This document shows positions 39,931-42,869 of a DNA stretch of 42,869 nt, in pieces. Position numbers and translations under genes: made by a program. Under the pieces are notes generated by a model, which was not told where the DNA came from, ran no database searches, and saw only the letters and a list, made by a program, of their open reading frames with translations. The stretch's first letter is position 1; every line of letters starts with the position of its first letter. Source of the stretch: UBA11524 sp963617205 (GTDB taxonomy: Bacteria; Bacillota; Clostridia; Christensenellales; Aristaeellaceae); contig CAVEOA010000020.1 of NCBI GenBank assembly GCA_963617205.1, positions 1-42,869 of the forward strand. The letters run 5' to 3'.

Positions 39931-42513
39931 ATGAAGGATGTTTTCCTGATTATTGACGGCAACAGCCTGCTGCATCGGGCTTTTCACGCGCTGCCGCTGA
40001 TGGATGCGGACGGCGTTTACACCAACGCGATTTACGGCTTCCTGACCATGATGCTCAAGGCCATCCGCGAGGAGAACGCGCAGTATCTCGCCGTGTGCTT
40101 CGATGAGCATGCGCCGACCTTCCGCCACACCGCCTATCCGGATTACAAGGCAGGGCGCGCCGCAACGCCGGATGAGCTGAAGCAGCAGTTCGGGACGCTG
40201 CGGACGCTGCTGGATGATCTGGGCGTGCAGCGGTTTTCCATGCAGGGATGGGAGGCGGACGACCTGCTCGGCACGCTGTCGAAGCTCGGCGAGGCGGCAG
40301 GCGTGAGTCCGCTCCTGCTGACGGGCGACCGCGATGCGCTGCAGCTCGTATCCGAAGGGACGCAGGTGCTTTTTACGCGCAAGGGCATCAGCGAAACGAC
40401 GCATTTTACGCCGGCGATGGTGCACGAAACGTATGGCTTTTCGCCGGAGCAGGTGACGGATTGGAAGGGGCTTGCAGGCGACAGCAGCGACAACATTCCG
40501 GGCATTCCGGGCGTTGGCGACAAGACGGCCGTTAAGCTCCTGCAGCAGTACGGCACGCTGGAAAACATTCTCGCGCATGCAGGCGAGGTCAAGGGCAAGC
40601 TCGGCGAAAAGCTGACAACATGGGCGGATCAGGCGAGGATGTGCCGCGAGCTGGCGACCATCCGCCGTGACGCGCCGGTTGACTTTTCGCTGAAGGCGTG
40701 CGCGCTGCCGGACTTCCGCAAGGGCATTCCGGCGCTGGAAAAGCTGCGGCTGAACAGCATTGTCCGGCGCTTGCAGGAGGTGCCTGCGGAAACGAATGCG
40801 GCACCGGCGGAAGAGCCGGAAGTGACGACGCCGACGCTTCTTCCGTTTGAGAAGCTTCAGGAGATGCAGTCCGCGGAGGAGCTGTCCGCATGGCTGGCAT
40901 CGAGGGCAGACAGCGCGCGTCCGCTGGCGATTTGCATCGATGAAACGATGGTGACGTGCGCCGCGCAGGACATGACCTGCTGTCAGGCGAAGGTCGGCGG
41001 CGATTTGCTGACGATCGGTATCGCGCCGGAGGAGCTGCTTGCGGCGATTGCTCCCGATCTGGCTGCGCATCCGGCGATTGTCCATGACGGCAAGGCGCTG
41101 CTGCATCTGCTGGGGCGAAATCAGCTGACGATGCCGGAAAGCTTCGCATGGGACGTGCAGCTCGGCGCCTATCTGCTCGACCCGCAGCGCAAGAGCTACA
41201 GCCTTTCTGCCCTGTGCGGTGAGCTGCCGGCGGACGCGTGCGGTCTGCTGTCGCTGGCAAAATGGCAGGAAAAGACCATTGAGCAGCTTGGCATGACGCA
41301 CCTGATGCGCGATGTGGAAATGCCGCTGTCGTACGTGCTCTATCGCATGGAGGACATCGGCTTCCGCGTGGATACATCGTTCCTGCATGCGCTCGGCACG
41401 CGATACACCGAGCAGCTTGAGCAGTGCAAAAAGCAGGTGTACGCGGCGTGCGGCGAGACGTTCAACCTGAACAGCACGCAGCAGCTTGGCGAGGTGCTCT
41501 TTGAGAAGCTCAAGCTGCCGCACGGCAAAAAGACGACAAGAGGCTATTCCACGTCCGTTGAGGTGCTGGAATCGCTGACGGACATCGCGCCGGAGGTCAT
41601 CGAACCGCTCCTGCGCTATCGGCAGCTGACGAAGCTCAACTCCACCTATGTCGAGGGTCTCCTCCGATTGACGGATTCAACCGGACGCGTGCATTCCACC
41701 TTCGATCAGGTTGCCACGGCAACAGGGCGCATTTCTTCCAGCGAGCCGAATCTGCAAAATATTCCTGTCCGCACCGAGGAGGGCAGGGAAATCCGGCAGG
41801 CATTCCTGCCGCGAGAGGGATGGGAGCTGCTCGACGCGGACTACAGCCAGATTGAGCTGCGTCTGATGGCGCATTTTTCCGGCGACGCGGCGCTCGTCGA
41901 TGCCTTCCGCAGCGGGCAGGACGTCCATGCGCGCACCGCAAGCGAAATCTTTGATGTGCCGCTGGAGCAGGTGACGCCTACGCTTCGTTCGCGCGCGAAG
42001 GCAGTCAATTTCGGGCTGATTTACGGCATCAGCGGATTCGGTCTGGCGAAAAACACGGGCGTCAGCCGTCAGGAGGCGCAGAGCTTCATCAAGCAGTATT
42101 TTGCGCGGTATCCGGGCGTTAAGCGCTTCATGGACACCGCCACCGAGGACGGTATTCGCAACGGCTACGCGCTGACGCTGTTCGGTCGGCGGCGTTATCT
42201 GCCGGAGCTCAAGAGTGACAAGACGATGGTGCGCGAATTTGGCAAGCGTGCGGCGATGAATACGCCCGTGCAGGGCACTGCGGCGGACATCATCAAGCTG
42301 GCGATGGTGCGCGTGGATGAGGCGCTGCGAAAGGAAGGCTTACAGAGCCGTTTACTGCTGCAGGTGCACGATGAGCTGCTTTTGGAGTGTCCGCCGGAGG
42401 AAGTGGACCATGCCGCAGAGCTTCTCAAGGAAGCCATGGAGAAGGTGATCACGCTGCGCGTGCCGCTGCTCGCAGAGGTTCATCAAGGGCAGAATTGGGC
42501 AGAAGCAAAATAA
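39931..42513 (+). CDS. polA: DNA polymerase I
   Basis: Fills gaps and removes RNA primers. The 860 residues contain a 5'-3' nuclease domain (1 to about 290, with IDGNSLLHRAF and GDSSDNIPGIPGVGDKTA) and a family A polymerase domain (about 460-860). Polymerase motif A LLDADYSQIE is near 634, motif B RAKAVNFGLIYG near 688 and motif C QVHDELL near 811. The central 3'-5' exonuclease domain has lost its catalytic pattern: the DxE motif reads IDETM and the second motif VHDGKALLHLL lacks its Asp, as in Bacillus Pol I. So proofreading is probably absent. The ATG follows GGAGG by 7 nt. Confidence 0.97.
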   Translation: MKDVFLIIDGNSLLHRAFHALPLMDADGVYTNAIYGFLTMMLKAIREENAQYLAVCFDEHAPTFRHTAYPDYKAGRAATPDELKQQFGTLRTLLDDLGVQRFSMQGWEADDLLGTLSKLGEAAGVSPLLLTGDRDALQLVSEGTQVLFTRKGISETTHFTPAMVHETYGFSPEQVTDWKGLAGDSSDNIPGIPGVGDKTAVKLLQQYGTLENILAHAGEVKGKLGEKLTTWADQARMCRELATIRRDAPVDFSLKACALPDFRKGIPALEKLRLNSIVRRLQEVPAETNAAPAEEPEVTTPTLLPFEKLQEMQSAEELSAWLASRADSARPLAICIDETMVTCAAQDMTCCQAKVGGDLLTIGIAPEELLAAIAPDLAAHPAIVHDGKALLHLLGRNQLTMPESFAWDVQLGAYLLDPQRKSYSLSALCGELPADACGLLSLAKWQEKTIEQLGMTHLMRDVEMPLSYVLYRMEDIGFRVDTSFLHALGTRYTEQLEQCKKQVYAACGETFNLNSTQQLGEVLFEKLKLPHGKKTTRGYSTSVEVLESLTDIAPEVIEPLLRYRQLTKLNSTYVEGLLRLTDSTGRVHSTFDQVATATGRISSSEPNLQNIPVRTEEGREIRQAFLPREGWELLDADYSQIELRLMAHFSGDAALVDAFRSGQDVHARTASEIFDVPLEQVTPTLRSRAKAVNFGLIYGISGFGLAKNTGVSRQEAQSFIKQYFARYPGVKRFMDTATEDGIRNGYALTLFGRRRYLPELKSDKTMVREFGKRAAMNTPVQGTAADIIKLAMVRVDEALRKEGLQSRLLLQVHDELLLECPPEEVDHAAELLKEAMEKVITLRVPLLAEVHQGQNWAEAK

Positions 42514-42518
42514 AAGGG

Positions 42519-42869
42519 CAAGGGGGCTTTCCGGTCGCAGGCTTCGCCTGTTTTCTTTCCGACCTCCTTCGGCAGCATGTTTGATTTCATTTCCGTAAGA
42601 GTTTTAGCAAGCAAGGAATAAGGGGGCTTTCCGGTCGCCCCCTTGACCCCTTCGGAATCATACTTGTTTTGATTTGCATAGTTAAGCTGTGGCAAACAAT
42701 ATAAGTAACATGACAAGCCCACTACGGATATATGCACTGCGAAGGGGTTCGGATTGAAATTAGAAGAAGTCTGCGACTGCAAAGCCTCCGAAATAGCTGC
42801 ATTACGAATCCGCTACGGAAATGTGCACTGCGAAGGGGTTCGGGGGCGACCGCAAAGCCCCCGAAATAG
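42519..42869. repeat. Intergenic hairpin repeats at right edge
   Basis: There is no gene here. AAGGGGG-CTTTCCGGTCG-CCCCCTT (42620-42644) is a perfect copy of the structured repeat, followed by CCCCTTCGG. A broken copy at 42519-42550 has the loop followed by a different hairpin, CAGGC-TTC-GCCTG. Two tandem copies of a ~91-bp unit begin CTACGGAWATRTGCACTGCG at 42722 and 42813. The second ends in CGGGGG-CGACCGCAAAG-CCCCCG (42841-42863), the same hairpin family in inverse orientation. Close relatives are at 37-175. Confidence 0.88.

Noticed and set aside
39880..41523. Open frame of 547 codons antisense to polA
   Set aside because: Arg/Gln-rich composition and complete overlap with the conserved polA gene.
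1..42869. Integrated mobile element bounded by the edge repeats
   Set aside because: There is no integrase, transposase or phage gene between them, and the content is housekeeping. The repeats also occur internally.

Overview
The window reads as chromosomal DNA of a GC-rich member of the Clostridia (Bacillota), probably an anaerobe. The evidence is the AddA-type recombination nuclease, a PrsA-like foldase, rubrerythrin and a second ferritin-like protein, an rpsF-ssb-rpsR operon, good sigma-A promoters (TTGACA, 17 nt, TATAAT), strong AGGAGG ribosome binding sites and Bacillus-type parS sites. I cannot assign a genus. I see no phage genes, transposases, tRNAs, rRNAs or CRISPR arrays.

Layout. 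0-3.7 kb (+): asnS followed by four small or unrecognised genes, one apparently starting at ATC. 3.7-8.8 kb (-): rubrerythrin, a marR-MATE-tdk operon with a palindromic operator, a DAK2-fragment gene, a CPBP membrane protease and a GNAT acetyltransferase. 9-14.4 kb: an XRE-TPR regulator (+), then a two-gene (-) operon of a secreted protein and a 944-residue zinc-ribbon/membrane/TPR protein. 14.4-19.7 kb (+): a DnaA-box cluster, then prfC, a structured tandem repeat, typA and a DtxR/MntR-type repressor. 19.8-27.4 kb (-): secreted and envelope proteins (SH3-like, NAGPA-type, PrsA-like), a GH42 beta-galactosidase, another tandem repeat and an RpiB/LacAB isomerase. 27.4-38.4 kb (+): a likely replication origin, then dnaN, recF, addA, a PHP phosphatase, an MBL hydrolase, a DUF1858 protein, a ferritin-like protein and a DUF1015 protein. 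38.5-39.8 kb (-): rpsR, ssb, rpsF. 39.9-42.5 kb (+): polA.

The window appears to span the replication origin. Five perfect DnaA boxes lie within 390 bp upstream of dnaN, and three parS sites lie within the next 6.5 kb. Genes to the left are mostly on the minus strand and genes to the right mostly on the plus strand. Two features are unusual. dnaA is not beside dnaN (an RpiB-like gene on the opposite strand is), and two further dense DnaA-box clusters lie about 13 kb to the left (upstream of prfC) and 9 kb to the right (upstream of a ferritin-like gene).

A second theme is a family of intergenic repeats built on hairpins. A loop close to CTTTCCGGTCG is conserved while the stem bases change in a compensatory way between copies. 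They occur at both ends of the window, between prfC and typA, and before the RpiB-like gene; related short hairpins lie near 10.2 kb and before typA. All calls rest on reading the sequence; no database search was run.
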